Notes: generated from the sequence alone by a model not told the origin. A stretch of 64,000 nucleotides of DNA from Catalinimonas niigatensis (GCF_030506285.1 NZ_CP119422.1:6373501-6437500); one strand, 5' to 3'; counted from the stretch's first letter, positions 32,327 to 42,437 are shown. Numbers and translations are program-made.

Positions 32327-33415
32327 CTATTTCGCCGGAATCTCTGACTGATACTGCTCCCAGTTATTCGTTAGCTCATTGACTACGGTGCTTCCCACTT
32401 TGTAGGCAGCTTCCAGGGAAGGGAGGAAAGCAGTATAGCCTTTGCCTTTGAGCTTTTCGCCACTCAGACTTTCGGCAGCGGTGATGCCTTCATACTGCAT
32501 GGTATAGTTGCTGGCAGTACGCAGGACCATTACCCGGTCAAGATCTACTTTATCAGCCTGTGCAAGAAAGGTAAGGGCCTGCAAAGTACCGGTATCTTCC
32601 ATGGCGGAAGTCACGAAGTTGCCTTCACCTTCTGTCCAGTATTGGGTCCACTCATTAGCCCACTCATTCATCAGCTTACCGTGCCAGTAGGTCATGGCCG
32701 CCAGTTGGTCTCCTTTAAGGACAAAAGGAGGCTTCTGGGCATTGGGATAGCCTTGGTACAGCTTGCGCAGGTTGGTAATATCTTCATTATCCTCCAGCGA
32801 AATGTCTTTGGTAAGCTGATAAGCCCACTCCACCAGCGCAGGATTCAGCTGATATACTGCGCCCTCATTGTCTTCGGGTAGCGGTTGTTCATAAGGCGTG
32901 GCAGAACGCAGGGGGACATACCCCGTTTGCCAGTCGGCAGGGACTTCACGGGTATCTATTTCATGGGCAAGGTCGCCATCTACTACCCATTCGGCCCAGG
33001 CCGCGGACCCTGCAGACGCATCTTCGGGGTCTACTCCGGCGATACCGGCTACCAGCCAGTAGGCATTGCTGAGGTCAAAGCGCTCGTCCAGGCCTAAAGC
33101 CATCACCGAAGCTGCTGCTCTAGCTGTGCCTATGCCGGTGACCATGCCCAGCACCCCTTTTTCGGCATTGTAACGCAGGTCGCGAAAGCCCTGAGGAAAG
33201 GCAATGACACTATCCAGGGGCAGACGTTCGGCCCAGTACTGAAATTCACCGGGCCTGTCGCCGGTAGCTTCGCCCAGTTCAAACATGGCCAGCACCACTA
33301 CTTTGACAGGTATCTTTTCAGGGGCAGGAGCTTGGGCTGTTTCAGTAGAGTTACAGCTCCAGCATATCAATGCGAACAGGAATAGTGTAGTATATTTCAT
33401 GCTTTGTCTCATCAT
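32327..33415 (-). CDS. Exported purine nucleoside permease/phosphorylase-like (NUP family) protein
   Basis: 362 residues. After a signal peptide ending in I-C-W-S-C (an atypical lipobox, Cys21), the sequence follows the NUP family described from yeast: V-L-A-M-F-E-L-G-E-A-T near 41-51, G-I-G-T-A-R-A-A-A near 101-109, W-L-V-A-G-I-A-G-V near 128-136, and A-M-E-D-T-G-T-L-Q-A-L near 272-282. NUP proteins have a nucleoside-phosphorylase-like fold and were named as nucleoside permeases, yet this one has no membrane helices beyond the leader, so it is more likely a periplasmic nucleoside-binding or cleaving protein. Its ATG overlaps the stop of the adenosine deaminase gene by one base. Confidence 0.88.
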   Translation of the reverse strand: MMRQSMKYTTLFLFALICWSCNSTETAQAPAPEKIPVKVVVLAMFELGEATGDRPGEFQYWAERLPLDSVIAFPQGFRDLRYNAEKGVLGMVTGIGTARAAASVMALGLDERFDLSNAYWLVAGIAGVDPEDASAGSAAWAEWVVDGDLAHEIDTREVPADWQTGYVPLRSATPYEQPLPEDNEGAVYQLNPALVEWAYQLTKDISLEDNEDITNLRKLYQGYPNAQKPPFVLKGDQLAAMTYWHGKLMNEWANEWTQYWTEGEGNFVTSAMEDTGTLQALTFLAQADKVDLDRVMVLRTASNYTMQYEGITAAESLSGEKLKGKGYTAFLPSLEAAYKVGSTVVNELTNNWEQYQSEIPAK

Positions 33416-34947
33416 TATTGTAGAAATTCGTCTGCATAGTTGATAAATTCATTCCATTGGGCTTCCCAATGCGCCATGGCCTTTTCTTTTTCATTTTCCG
33501 GCAGGCTGCTATAGATCAGCGAGTTCATCGCCAGCTTCTTGATGGCTTGCAGGTCCAGTTGCCAGGCCAACAGGATAGACCAGTAGTCGTATGAAAGGCC
33601 ATTATAGCCGAAGATGGCCGGATCATCGGTGCTGATGGTACACTGCACACCGCGGCGCAGTAGGTAGTTGGCCGGATGTACACGCAAGTCACCTACATAA
33701 CCCAGAATCTGGTTGCTGAGCGGACATACTTCCAGGCAGATGTCTTTGGCTTTGATCTGCTCCTGTAGGGTAGGGAAGTGATTGAGGTTGAAACCATGTC
33801 CTATTCTCTCACTGTTGAGCAAGACAGCATCATAGAGGTTGCGTACCGTATGCCAGTCGCTTTCGCCATCGTGCAGGTAGAGCGGCATGTCAATGCCATA
33901 CACTTTTTCCAGAGAATCCATCTTCAGCCAGTTGTTCAGGAAGAAGAGCGTTGTGTGCCCATCATCTTCATTAGCCACCAGATCAAAACCCCGGATAAAG
34001 TTGGGATAACGCTGACGGTAGCGATAAGCATCTTCCAGATGTTGTAAAATAGTTTCCTCTGGAAAGAAGCGGAGCGAAGTGTATATGAGTTTGAGCGAGA
34101 ATTGGGGATGTCGTCTTTGTATATCTGTTTCTACCTGTTTGAGAAGCTGTATGGCTGAGTCGGGTGGGTAATAATCTGAGTTAGGCGCATGCTCCAGGTC
34201 ATACAACCCACCGGGGAAGTTCCGTACTTCCACATGCTGTACTCCATCCGCCAGCAGAGAATCAAATACTACCTCATGATACTCAGCGTAGATGGGTTGG
34301 TAATTGAAGAAGCCGCCTATTCTCTGGAAGATCAGCTCAAACTCTTCCCAGATGTCAAAGGTATCCTGCAATACTTCCTGATCCAGCACCAGCAGATCGT
34401 ACATTTCCTGCTCAAAATGAGCAACCTCCTTCGTAGGATAAAAGCCTTGCGGTGCTTCATTTTGCTGGTAAAAGTGAAGTTGTCCTTTGGTATAATTTTC
34501 ATCATCTTCTTCCCAGTACACATAGCAGTTGGGCATTTCCACAGCCTTTTTCACCAGCCACTTAAAATCAATACCCGCGGAGGGATGCAGGTGCATCATG
34601 CCGCCTTTGGGCATCTGCTGAAACAACTGATAAAGATCTGTACTTTCAATGTGTGCCTTGGACTTCAAAAACTGATGGGCGGGTGGAAAGAAGTTAGCTT
34701 CCTTATAATCTGCAATCATCTGATCTCTCAAAGTAAGGAGCTTGCGGTTGACAGCCAGTTCTTTGGGAGACAACTGTAAATCTGCATCAAAAGCCATAAG
34801 GCTATCCTGCCGGATGAGTTGGTTTCGGTCCTCCAGATATTCGCTTCGCTGCGTATAGCTTTTTTCTAATGCTGACTTTTGGCTTGCGCATCCCAGTACA
34901 AAAGACAGCAGGCACAGCCATAGCAGGCTGTAAGGCGGTGTTTTCAT
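33415..34947 (-). CDS. Lipoprotein adenosine deaminase (ADGF-like)
   Basis: 510 residues from ATG 34947; eight further upstream codons exist but precede a clean signal peptide whose lipobox is V-L-G-C. The deaminase fold shows H-L-H-P-S-A-G (metal-binding His pair), L-H-D-G-E-S with the next metal His, E-R-I-G-H-G-F, V-C-P-L-S-N and S-T-D-D-P with the catalytic Asp pair. An N-terminal extension of about 100 residues resembles the ADGF/CECR1 type of secreted adenosine deaminases. It should convert adenosine to inosine outside the cytoplasmic membrane. It sits between the NCS2 permease gene and the NUP gene, with one-base overlap to the latter. Confidence 0.9.
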   Translation of the reverse strand: MKTPPYSLLWLCLLSFVLGCASQKSALEKSYTQRSEYLEDRNQLIRQDSLMAFDADLQLSPKELAVNRKLLTLRDQMIADYKEANFFPPAHQFLKSKAHIESTDLYQLFQQMPKGGMMHLHPSAGIDFKWLVKKAVEMPNCYVYWEEDDENYTKGQLHFYQQNEAPQGFYPTKEVAHFEQEMYDLLVLDQEVLQDTFDIWEEFELIFQRIGGFFNYQPIYAEYHEVVFDSLLADGVQHVEVRNFPGGLYDLEHAPNSDYYPPDSAIQLLKQVETDIQRRHPQFSLKLIYTSLRFFPEETILQHLEDAYRYRQRYPNFIRGFDLVANEDDGHTTLFFLNNWLKMDSLEKVYGIDMPLYLHDGESDWHTVRNLYDAVLLNSERIGHGFNLNHFPTLQEQIKAKDICLEVCPLSNQILGYVGDLRVHPANYLLRRGVQCTISTDDPAIFGYNGLSYDYWSILLAWQLDLQAIKKLAMNSLIYSSLPENEKEKAMAHWEAQWNEFINYADEFLQ

Positions 34948-34979
34948 AGTTTTTCTATAAACAATTTCCAAGGTACTGA

Positions 34980-36374
34980 TCAGGTTAGAATAAACTTAAG
35001 GATAAATAGCAGCGAGATAATCACAATGACCGGGTTCAGGCTTTTAAAATCTCCTTTGGCTACTTTGATGAGGGTATAAATCACCAATCCACCGCCAATA
35101 CCATTGGCAATGCTGTAGGTAAATGGCATCAGTACAATGACTAAGAAAGCTGGTACCGCTTCTTCCAGATCGTTGAAATTGATTTTCTTCACCGATCCCA
35201 GCATCAGCACACCTACCATAATCAGTGCCGGAGAGGTAGCTGATGCGGGAATCAATCCTGCCAGCGGAGACAAAAAGATGCAAAGCAAAAATAGCACAGC
35301 CACGACAACAGCTGTCAAACCAGTGCGTCCGCCAGCGGCGATGCCGGTACCGCTTTCTATATAAGTGGTAGTAGTAGAAGTGCCCAGCAGTGAGCCAAAG
35401 GTAGTGGCAATGGCATCGGCCATCAGTGCCCGGTTCATGCGAGGCAGTTTGCCTTCTTTGTCCAGAAAGCCTCCTTTTTCGGCAGTACCATAAAGCGTAC
35501 CCAGCGTATCAAATAAATCAACCATGGTAAAGGCAACGATAATAATCAGAATATCCATGACCCGGCTGAAGAAAGATGCATCACTACTGCCCACCAGTTC
35601 GCTGAAATCCAGTTGAAGGAAAGTAGGGGAGAGATCCAGATTTAGGGTGAGCGGACTGTCGGGAAGTTGAGTAACGCCCAGGACCATGCTCAATATGGTT
35701 ATAGAAGCAATACTAATGAGGATAGCTCCCTTAAGTCCGCGGATCATCAGAATGGACATCAGTAGAAAACCGGCGACTGCTAACATCACCGAGGGACTGC
35801 GCAGATCGCCGAACTGTAAGATCTGCGGTGGTGCTTGGTTGATTTGTTCTATCAGTGTATCCTTATTACTTAAGCTGTCTCCCAGGATGATGTCAATAAT
35901 AGGTCCCTGATTGATGTCAATGATCTGGGCGTTGTTCAAACCAATCAGTGTGATAAACAGGCCTATTCCCGCCGGGATGGCATGCAAAATACAGCCGGGT
36001 AGGGCATGGGCAATGGCAGACCGAAGTCCGGTAGCGGTGAGCAGAATAAACACCACCCCTGAAATGAAGACAATGGCCAGTGCGCCCTGCCAGCTATAGC
36101 CCGACTGAAAGACTACGGTATAGACAAAAAAAGCGTTCAGTCCCATACCGGGAGCCTGGGCGAAAGGATAGTTGGATAGCAGTCCGGTCAGCAGCGTACC
36201 GGTAGCTCCGGCCAGGCAGGTAGCAATCATTACACTTTGGAAATCCATGCCTGCCTCAGCCAGAATGGCTGGATTGACAAAGATAATATAGGCCATGGTG
36301 GAGAAAGTCGTCAGACCGGCGATGGCTTCCTGTTTGAAACTGCTTTGATTTTCACGCAAACGAAAAAAACTCAT
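34980..36374 (-). CDS. NCS2-family purine base permease (AzgA-like)
   Basis: 464 residues with about 12 membrane segments. The AzgA-branch signatures are visible: A-G-L-T-T-F-S-T-M-A-Y-I-I-F-V-N-P near 19-35, the P-G-M-G-L-N-A-F-F motif near 75-83, F-T-M-V-D-L-F-D-T-L-G-T-L in the second half, and E-S-G-T-G-I-A-A-G-G-R-T-G-L-T. Members import adenine, guanine or hypoxanthine with protons. It is the first gene of a three-gene unit with the lipoprotein adenosine deaminase and the NUP-family protein, so it probably imports the base released by them. Confidence 0.93.
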   Translation of the reverse strand: MSFFRLRENQSSFKQEAIAGLTTFSTMAYIIFVNPAILAEAGMDFQSVMIATCLAGATGTLLTGLLSNYPFAQAPGMGLNAFFVYTVVFQSGYSWQGALAIVFISGVVFILLTATGLRSAIAHALPGCILHAIPAGIGLFITLIGLNNAQIIDINQGPIIDIILGDSLSNKDTLIEQINQAPPQILQFGDLRSPSVMLAVAGFLLMSILMIRGLKGAILISIASITILSMVLGVTQLPDSPLTLNLDLSPTFLQLDFSELVGSSDASFFSRVMDILIIIVAFTMVDLFDTLGTLYGTAEKGGFLDKEGKLPRMNRALMADAIATTFGSLLGTSTTTTYIESGTGIAAGGRTGLTAVVVAVLFLLCIFLSPLAGLIPASATSPALIMVGVLMLGSVKKINFNDLEEAVPAFLVIVLMPFTYSIANGIGGGLVIYTLIKVAKGDFKSLNPVIVIISLLFILKFILT

Positions 36375-36817
36375 GCGGGATGTTCATTAATTAGCGCTGA
36401 AAAAGATTGGCAAATGCTGAGTAAACAGCCTTTTATGAATAACCAATGGTCATTTGAGCGGGCAAGTTAATACTTTTATCCTTTAACAATAAGGGGAGTG
36501 GAATTAAAAATATATACTCAAAGAGGAAAGCTGAAATTGAATAAACCTGAAAGAATGAATATTTCATAAATTCATATTTTCTCAGTTGAAAATATAGGTG
36601 ATACTGGTATTTTTTCAACGATTACTTCTGAATAAAATTGATATTGTAAAAAAATATTTTGCGCTTTGTTATCTGTGTAATAACTTATTATTTAGCCCCT
36701 TGTTTCAGTCATTATCAATCATAATTGCACTACAATTTGGCTGATATCATTTCTACAAACCCAAGAACAAGCGATCATAAGCTTTGACTTTCATTGACAC
36801 ACTTAACCTTCGTCTCT
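36375..36817. other. Divergent promoter region
   Basis: 443 AT-rich bases between the purine permease gene (-) and the TonB-dependent receptor gene (+). Promoters for both must lie here, but no clear consensus, operator or repeat was picked out. Confidence 0.4.
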
Positions 36818-39800
36818 ATGCGTAGAACTTTACTGTTTTTCGGCCTCACGGCTGTACTTTATCTTTGTAATATATTGCAGCTACATGCCCAGGGCTCCAC
36901 TTCTTCCCGTATTACCGGACTTGTAACTTCAGAAGGAGATGCGCTTCCCGGAGCCACCATCGTAGCCATTCATGAGCCTACCGGTGCTGAATATGGTACA
37001 GTCACCAATGTAGAAGGGCGCTTTACGCTCAATAATCTCAATGTCGGCGGCCCTTATCAGATCACGACCAATTATGTAGGTTATAGACCGGCGATCACCG
37101 AAAATGTTTACCTAACCCTCGGGCAGACGCTCAACCTGGAAATATCCCTGGAAGAGGCTTCTACCGAACTGGAAGAAGTGATTGTCAGTGCCAACGGGAT
37201 ATTTGATGGCAATCGCACGGGAAGTGAAACCAATATTGACGAAGAAGCAATTTCTAACATGCCTACCGTAGAGCGTGGGCTAAATGACTATACCCGACTT
37301 ACTCCCCAGGCTTTGGTGGGAAATTCAGCTGCGGTAAACAGTGGTGGAATTTCTTTTGCCGGTATCAACAATCGCTTTAATGCCATCTTCATTGATGGTG
37401 CAGTCAACAATGATGTGTTTGGACTGGCCAATTCCGGTACCAATGGCGGGCAGGCGGGTATCTCTCCCATCAGCCCCGATGCGCTGGAGCAGATACAGGT
37501 GGTTTTGGCTCCCTATGATGTAACTTTGGGAGGCTTTGCCGGTGGCGGTATCAATGCCGTGACCCGCAGTGGTACTAATGAGTTTGAAGGCTCTGCCTAT
37601 TACTTTCTCAGAAATGAAAACCTGACCGGAAAGACTCCTACGGATAATTCTGAGATTGAAAGAGTAAAACTGGCACCTTTCAAGGTGCAGACGTATGGCG
37701 CACGCCTGGGCGGACCCATCATCAAAAACAAGCTTTTTTTCTTTGCCAATGTGGAAATTGAAAGAAGAGAAGAACCTCGTCCGTTTATCCCCGAAGATTA
37801 TCTGGGCAATGCCTCCATAGCCGATCTGGAAGCTATTCAAAATCGTCTTATCAATGACTTTGGCTATAATCCGGGAGGATTTCTGAACAATGCCCAGACC
37901 ACCGACGGTGAAAAGGTACTGGTAAAACTGGACTGGAACGTCAACCGTGCCCATAAACTTTCGGTACGCCATTCCTATGTCAAGGCACTGACCAATATCT
38001 TTCCCCGTCCGAGCAATACCAGTTTGCCATTTGCCAACCGGGGGTACGTGTTTCCTTCTACCACCAATTCCTTTGCGGCCGAACTTAAAAGCAATCTGGG
38101 GCAAACCGCTTCCAATAACCTGATCTTTGGGTATACCCGGGTTAGAGATGACAGGGATGTAGCCGGAGCGCCTTTTCCCAGCATCCTCATGCAGGATGGT
38201 CCGGCCCAGATTGCGGTAGGCACGGATAACTTTTCTTATTCCAATATTGTCTTCCAGGATGTATTCACGCTTACCGATAACTTCAACCTTTACAAAGGCA
38301 AGCATACGTTTACCTTCGGCACGCACAATGAGTTTTTTCAGGTGCAGAACCTCTTTAGTATTTTCTCTACACCACAATACAATTACTTTACCCAAGGGGG
38401 AATATCAGGTTATCAGCGTTTTCTGAACGGTGAGAATGCCGATCAGGTACTCTTCGGTCATGAGCAACTGGCTGCCGGACAATCTGAAATTCGCTTAGGT
38501 GATGAAGCGACTAACCTAGGACCTACTTTCAATGCGCTGCAAATGGCTTTTTATGCTCAGGATGAATACCAGGCCACCCCTGACTTGAAACTTACCATCG
38601 GTCTGAGGGCTGATATCCCGATCTTCTTGGAGAATCCTCCATTGGAAAACACCGATTTCAATGACATTACCGTTCCACTTGTTGAAGAATACTATGACCT
38701 GCAAGGGGCACGAGCCAGCAATACACCCAATACCCAGGTCTTGTGGAGCCCCAGGGTGGGGGTCAACTGGGATGTGAACGGAGATAAAAAGACACAAATC
38801 AGAGGAGGTATCGGCGTCTTTACCAGCCGGGTACCCTGGGTATGGCCGGGAGGTATGTACATCCGCAATGGCCTGAACAGTAGCGTTTATTTTAATGCCC
38901 GGTTTATTACTCCTGAGGGTATCCCTGTCTATGGTGATCCTGATGACTGGCGTACGGAGTTATTCAATGCTACCAGTCCTTCCGGTGATGTAGATTTGTT
39001 CGTTGAGGACTTTAAATATCCTCAGGTGTTCCGAACCAGTGCGGCAATAGACCAGCAGTTGCCCTGGGGCTTGGTGGGTACTTTGGAATTTTTGTATACC
39101 AAAACCCTCAACAACTATAATGTCACCAGCGTCAACCTTAAGCCTTCTGAAGCCAATCTGGAAGGTGCCGATAATCGTCCGATATTCAACAAAGATGATC
39201 TGATTGATCCTACTTATACCAACATCACCCTGGTAGACAACACCAACCAGGGATATAGCTGGAACATCACCGGACAGTTGAATAAAACTTTTGCCTATGG
39301 GTTTAGCGGAGGTGTATCTTATTCCTATACCAAAGCGGAGTCTATTCAGGATGGTACCGGCTTTATCAATTATAACAACTGGGACAATATTGTCAGTGTA
39401 AACGGAAAAAACAATCCTCCTCTTTCCCTCTCTACCTACGGGGCCGGTTCCAGAATCACCACTTTTTTGAATTACCGCAAAGAGTATCTGGAGCATTTTG
39501 CTACTTCTCTCTCACTATTCTACAACGGGCAGTCAGGTCAGCCCTATTCTTATGTGTACAATGACAATGACAACCTTACGTATCAGTCAACCAATAGTAC
39601 TAATAATATTCCGATTTATGTACCGGCCAATGAAAATGAGATACTGCTGGCCAATCAGATAGATGGCGATGGTAACCTCATCAAATCCGCGGCACAGCAG
39701 TGGGAGGAACTGGATGCCTTCATTGAAAATGACGAATACCTGAGTACCCGGCGAGGACAATATGCCGAAAGAAATGCTTCACGCACCCCTTTTGAAAATA

Positions 39801-40108
39801 TCATAGACCTCAAGATTGCTCAGGACTTTTTCATCAGAACGGCCAGTGGGCAAAAGCATACTCTCCAAGTTTCATTGGATGTTTTCAACTTTACCAATAT
39901 GCTGAACAAAAACTGGGGCAGACGCTATTTTGTAACAGATGCTTACTTCCCTTTGATTCAGCACGTAGGCTTTCTTGCAGAGAATGGCAATCCTACCAAT
40001 CAACCGGTATTTATATTTGATGATCCGGGCGAGCCCTACAGTGTGGTGCAGTCTGGCATTTACAGTGCGCGATGGAGCGCACAGCTCGGTTTACGGTACA
40101 CCTTCTAA
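36818..40108 (+). CDS. Oar-like TonB-dependent outer-membrane receptor
   Basis: 1096 residues from ATG 36818; an upstream TTG frame would add only eight residues before the signal peptide (MRRTLLFFGLTAVLYLCN). Domains in order: a carboxypeptidase-regulatory-like beta-sandwich (about 30-105, with G-A-T-I-V-A and G-x-F-T-L), a plug (about 125-235) with the A-P-Y-D-V-T-L-G-G-F-A-G-G-G-I-N-A-V-T-R-S-G signature near 232-253, and a large 22-stranded barrel ending in L-R-Y-T-F. The closest remembered type is the Oar/OmpA-related receptors of Bacteroidota and myxobacteria rather than SusC, and no susD gene follows. The ligand is unknown. Confidence 0.93.
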   Translation: MRRTLLFFGLTAVLYLCNILQLHAQGSTSSRITGLVTSEGDALPGATIVAIHEPTGAEYGTVTNVEGRFTLNNLNVGGPYQITTNYVGYRPAITENVYLTLGQTLNLEISLEEASTELEEVIVSANGIFDGNRTGSETNIDEEAISNMPTVERGLNDYTRLTPQALVGNSAAVNSGGISFAGINNRFNAIFIDGAVNNDVFGLANSGTNGGQAGISPISPDALEQIQVVLAPYDVTLGGFAGGGINAVTRSGTNEFEGSAYYFLRNENLTGKTPTDNSEIERVKLAPFKVQTYGARLGGPIIKNKLFFFANVEIERREEPRPFIPEDYLGNASIADLEAIQNRLINDFGYNPGGFLNNAQTTDGEKVLVKLDWNVNRAHKLSVRHSYVKALTNIFPRPSNTSLPFANRGYVFPSTTNSFAAELKSNLGQTASNNLIFGYTRVRDDRDVAGAPFPSILMQDGPAQIAVGTDNFSYSNIVFQDVFTLTDNFNLYKGKHTFTFGTHNEFFQVQNLFSIFSTPQYNYFTQGGISGYQRFLNGENADQVLFGHEQLAAGQSEIRLGDEATNLGPTFNALQMAFYAQDEYQATPDLKLTIGLRADIPIFLENPPLENTDFNDITVPLVEEYYDLQGARASNTPNTQVLWSPRVGVNWDVNGDKKTQIRGGIGVFTSRVPWVWPGGMYIRNGLNSSVYFNARFITPEGIPVYGDPDDWRTELFNATSPSGDVDLFVEDFKYPQVFRTSAAIDQQLPWGLVGTLEFLYTKTLNNYNVTSVNLKPSEANLEGADNRPIFNKDDLIDPTYTNITLVDNTNQGYSWNITGQLNKTFAYGFSGGVSYSYTKAESIQDGTGFINYNNWDNIVSVNGKNNPPLSLSTYGAGSRITTFLNYRKEYLEHFATSLSLFYNGQSGQPYSYVYNDNDNLTYQSTNSTNNIPIYVPANENEILLANQIDGDGNLIKSAAQQWEELDAFIENDEYLSTRRGQYAERNASRTPFENIIDLKIAQDFFIRTASGQKHTLQVSLDVFNFTNMLNKNWGRRYFVTDAYFPLIQHVGFLAENGNPTNQPVFIFDDPGEPYSVVQSGIYSARWSAQLGLRYTF

Positions 40109-40365
40109 AACTACTCCCGTTTGCCGAGAGAGCTATGCATCTGGTACGCAAGTACTGGGGCATAGCCTTTCTTTTTTATATTACCCCTGTTTTAGATTCT
40201 CCATATAGCTATTATGCAGGTCATCGTAAATGCCCCAACCAATTCCAGAAACGCTATCCATCAGGTCTTTTCAGTAAGACTGGTATTCTTATTATAAGCT
40301 TTTCTTTCTGAATCAACTGACATGCTTCATCGTATGACCTGGACAGTGAAGGAAAAAAGAGTGGT

Positions 40366-41322
40366 TTAAAAAACTACTCCTTCAATGGCTGGTGGCTTTT
40401 GAGGAAGTTCAATCTCACCAAACATCTCCTTTAAGTTTTCTTCTATGGTTACACTGATAGAGGTAAGAGGCGTATCGTCCATCCGGTTTTCAAATGGATC
40501 TTCGGTTCTTTCTCCAATCTGATCCAGGGCAAGAAATATGAAATTGATCACCAGAGATAGGGGGATATTAAACCATCCCAGATCTTCTACGAAAGCAAGC
40601 GGAACCAGCGTACCATGTAAATACACAAAGAGACGGGAATAAAAGCTATACGCACGGGGGAGAGGAGTATTTTTTATCCTTTCGCTCATTCCCTGATGAT
40701 TGTTAAATTCAGTCAGGGTTTCATCCAAACGTACATACCGATAATCAGAGAGCCAGCCTTTTTTATAAGCCAGTTTGATATCTTCTCCCTGTAACTGCAA
40801 AAGGTAGTTGGGTGGGTTTCTTTTGCTCAATGTCTGTGCATAATCTTCTTTGGAAAGAAAGTTCTTCAGGTCTTCATACCGGTTGCTTTCCTCAATCAGT
40901 TCTACCACGCCATTGTCATTGTAATCATGTTTTTTGCGCAGAAAGACCCTCAGTGCATGTACAAAAGCAATGTGCCGGTAGATGACTCTTTCCTGCCAGG
41001 TTCTTAGCTCCAGATCAACTTCGTCTTTAGACAAGGTCAGGGTAAGCACCTCGCGCCCCCACGCTCTACTGTAATTGACCAGCATGCCCCAGATTTTGCG
41101 TGCCTCCCACCAGCGGTCGTAGGCATGGTTATTTTTAAAACCCAGATAGATCGCCAGAGCGGTGCTTAAAGTAGCTATGGCATTGAAGGGAATGGAGAGC
41201 TTATAGACATCAAATTCTTTATGAAGGATATAAATCCCCAGTGAGAGTATAAAAAAGTAAAGCATACTTTTCCAGGTATAATGGAAAATATGCTTCCATT
41301 TTAAATTACGTGAAATGATCAT
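40366..41322 (-). CDS. Bestrophin-family anion channel
   Basis: 318 residues. Membrane segments lie near 15-32, 40-58, 225-248 and 250-268. Family signatures are N-N-H-A-Y-D-R-W-W-E-A-R near 64-75, W-G-M-L-V-N-Y-S-R near 78-86, and D-P-F-E-N-R-M-D-D-T-P-L near 285-296, the bestrophin segment near the cytosolic gate. Bacterial bestrophins form pentameric channels conducting anions or sodium. Transcribed alone, divergent from the next small gene. Confidence 0.92.
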   Translation of the reverse strand: MIISRNLKWKHIFHYTWKSMLYFFILSLGIYILHKEFDVYKLSIPFNAIATLSTALAIYLGFKNNHAYDRWWEARKIWGMLVNYSRAWGREVLTLTLSKDEVDLELRTWQERVIYRHIAFVHALRVFLRKKHDYNDNGVVELIEESNRYEDLKNFLSKEDYAQTLSKRNPPNYLLQLQGEDIKLAYKKGWLSDYRYVRLDETLTEFNNHQGMSERIKNTPLPRAYSFYSRLFVYLHGTLVPLAFVEDLGWFNIPLSLVINFIFLALDQIGERTEDPFENRMDDTPLTSISVTIEENLKEMFGEIELPQKPPAIEGVVF

Positions 41323-41836
41323 GTTTTTAAAAAATAATAGAGTTCCAAAGCATAACCAGTAAATGTAATTTGGGTTTAAATTTTTTTACACTTTAAGCTT
41401 TGACCAGCTCCTTTTACCATTTGACTGCATCACTTTCTACATGATAAGTAGTAACTTTAACCTTTTACTTCATTTCATTATCCTGTACTGCTAAGAAGAG
41501 GTCTGCTACCAGTGTGGGTATACGTTCTCAGCCCTATCAGGCTTCAGGACAAAGTGCAAACGTTATCCCTATACCATAAGCGCATCTTTACTCCAGTTTC
41601 AGATTATTGAGTCAAGGTCTTATACACCTTGGTTAAAAATACCGTGCATATTCACTATGCAGGTTTTATATCCAAAGGCCTATCTTACATAAGCTACCTA
41701 ACCCTACTCATCCTTTGGTGCGTTTTTCGTTCTCTTATACTACACAAACAAGCCAGTAGTAAGTATGAGTAACTCAGAACTAACTAAGTTCTGAAACAGG
41801 CTTATACATGATTCATTCATCATCAAAGATATTAAA
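41323..41836. other. Spacer with two small hairpins
   Basis: 514 bases with no recognised gene. CAAGGT (41613-41618) pairs with ACCTTG (41626-41631), and CAGAACT (41775-41781) with AGTTCTG (41787-41793), the latter 43 bases ahead of the small gene's ATG. No T tract follows either. Confidence 0.45.
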
Positions 41837-42157
41837 ATGGCACGCGTAAAAAAGAACATCATCACCGAAGGGTTGGCTGGCAACCTGTACAAGCAGATTG
41901 TATTTCGTCAGCGAGGAGGCAAAACTTTTGCGTCTACTTATCCCGATATGCCGGAGCAGAAAAGTAAGGCACAGCAGCAACAGATTTCAAAGTTTCGCGA
42001 AGCAGCACTTTTTGCTAAAAAAGCTATACAGGACCCTGAGCAAAAAGCCTACTATACTGCCCTTGCCAAAGCCGGGCAGAGTGCATATAATGCAGCAGTA
42101 TCGGATTACCTACATCAAATAAAAATCAAACAACAAGCAGAAAACCAGCCTGCTTAG
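41837..42157 (+). CDS. Conserved Bacteroidota hypothetical protein (MARVKK type)
   Basis: 106 residues, rich in Lys, Gln and Ala. The opening MARVKKNIITEGLAG with I-V-F-R-Q-R-G-G-K-T-F-A-S belongs to a small uncharacterised family common in Bacteroidota, whose members share a Lys-rich N terminus, a central G-K-T-x-x-S turn and a helical A-Y-N-A-A-V-S-D-Y end (similar to A-Y-N-V-A-V-A-D-W/F in relatives). The basic charge and length would suit a nucleic-acid-binding or structural protein, but this is inference. No signal peptide. No neighbour suggests a role. Confidence 0.75.
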   Translation: MARVKKNIITEGLAGNLYKQIVFRQRGGKTFASTYPDMPEQKSKAQQQQISKFREAALFAKKAIQDPEQKAYYTALAKAGQSAYNAAVSDYLHQIKIKQQAENQPA

Positions 42158-42437
42158 GAAGGCCTATATTCTAAGCCTGAAGCTTCCACCCAGCGCCTGG
42201 ATCTGCAAAAAGTACAATATTGCTAAGCTATAGCCTAAGCCAAGGATATGCGGAAGATAAGCGAAGGATAAGCGAAAGATCACCGAAAGTGTTTTACAGG
42301 AAAAGTACTATTTCACCGCATCAAGCAATGCAGGATATTAGTCTCATTACAAAGCCACAAAACATCATCCTGTTTTCAAAGGGTAATGCAGGATACTGGC
42401 AATGATAGGGCTGGTCAGGTCTAGAGGTTTTGGATGT
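42158..42437. other. Spacer with short direct repeats
   Basis: No gene recognised. AGATAAGCGAAGGATAAGCG (42255-42274) and the following AAAGATCACCGAAAG form degenerate 11-base repeats, and AATGCAGGATA occurs at 42327-42337 and 42385-42395. A TTG-start frame through this region is not convincing. Confidence 0.4.

Noticed and set aside
37325-38395. 356-codon minus-strand frame inside the TonB-dependent receptor gene
   Set aside because: Long, but antisense to a clear receptor barrel; its low-complexity Gly/Ile/Lys translation is a codon-bias shadow.
40072-40311. Frame extending past the end of the TonB-dependent receptor gene
   Set aside because: It starts inside the receptor gene in another frame and shows no motif, export signal or terminator.
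42220-42405. 61-codon frame after the MARVKK-type gene
   Set aside because: It needs a TTG start, crosses short direct repeats and has no recognisable features.
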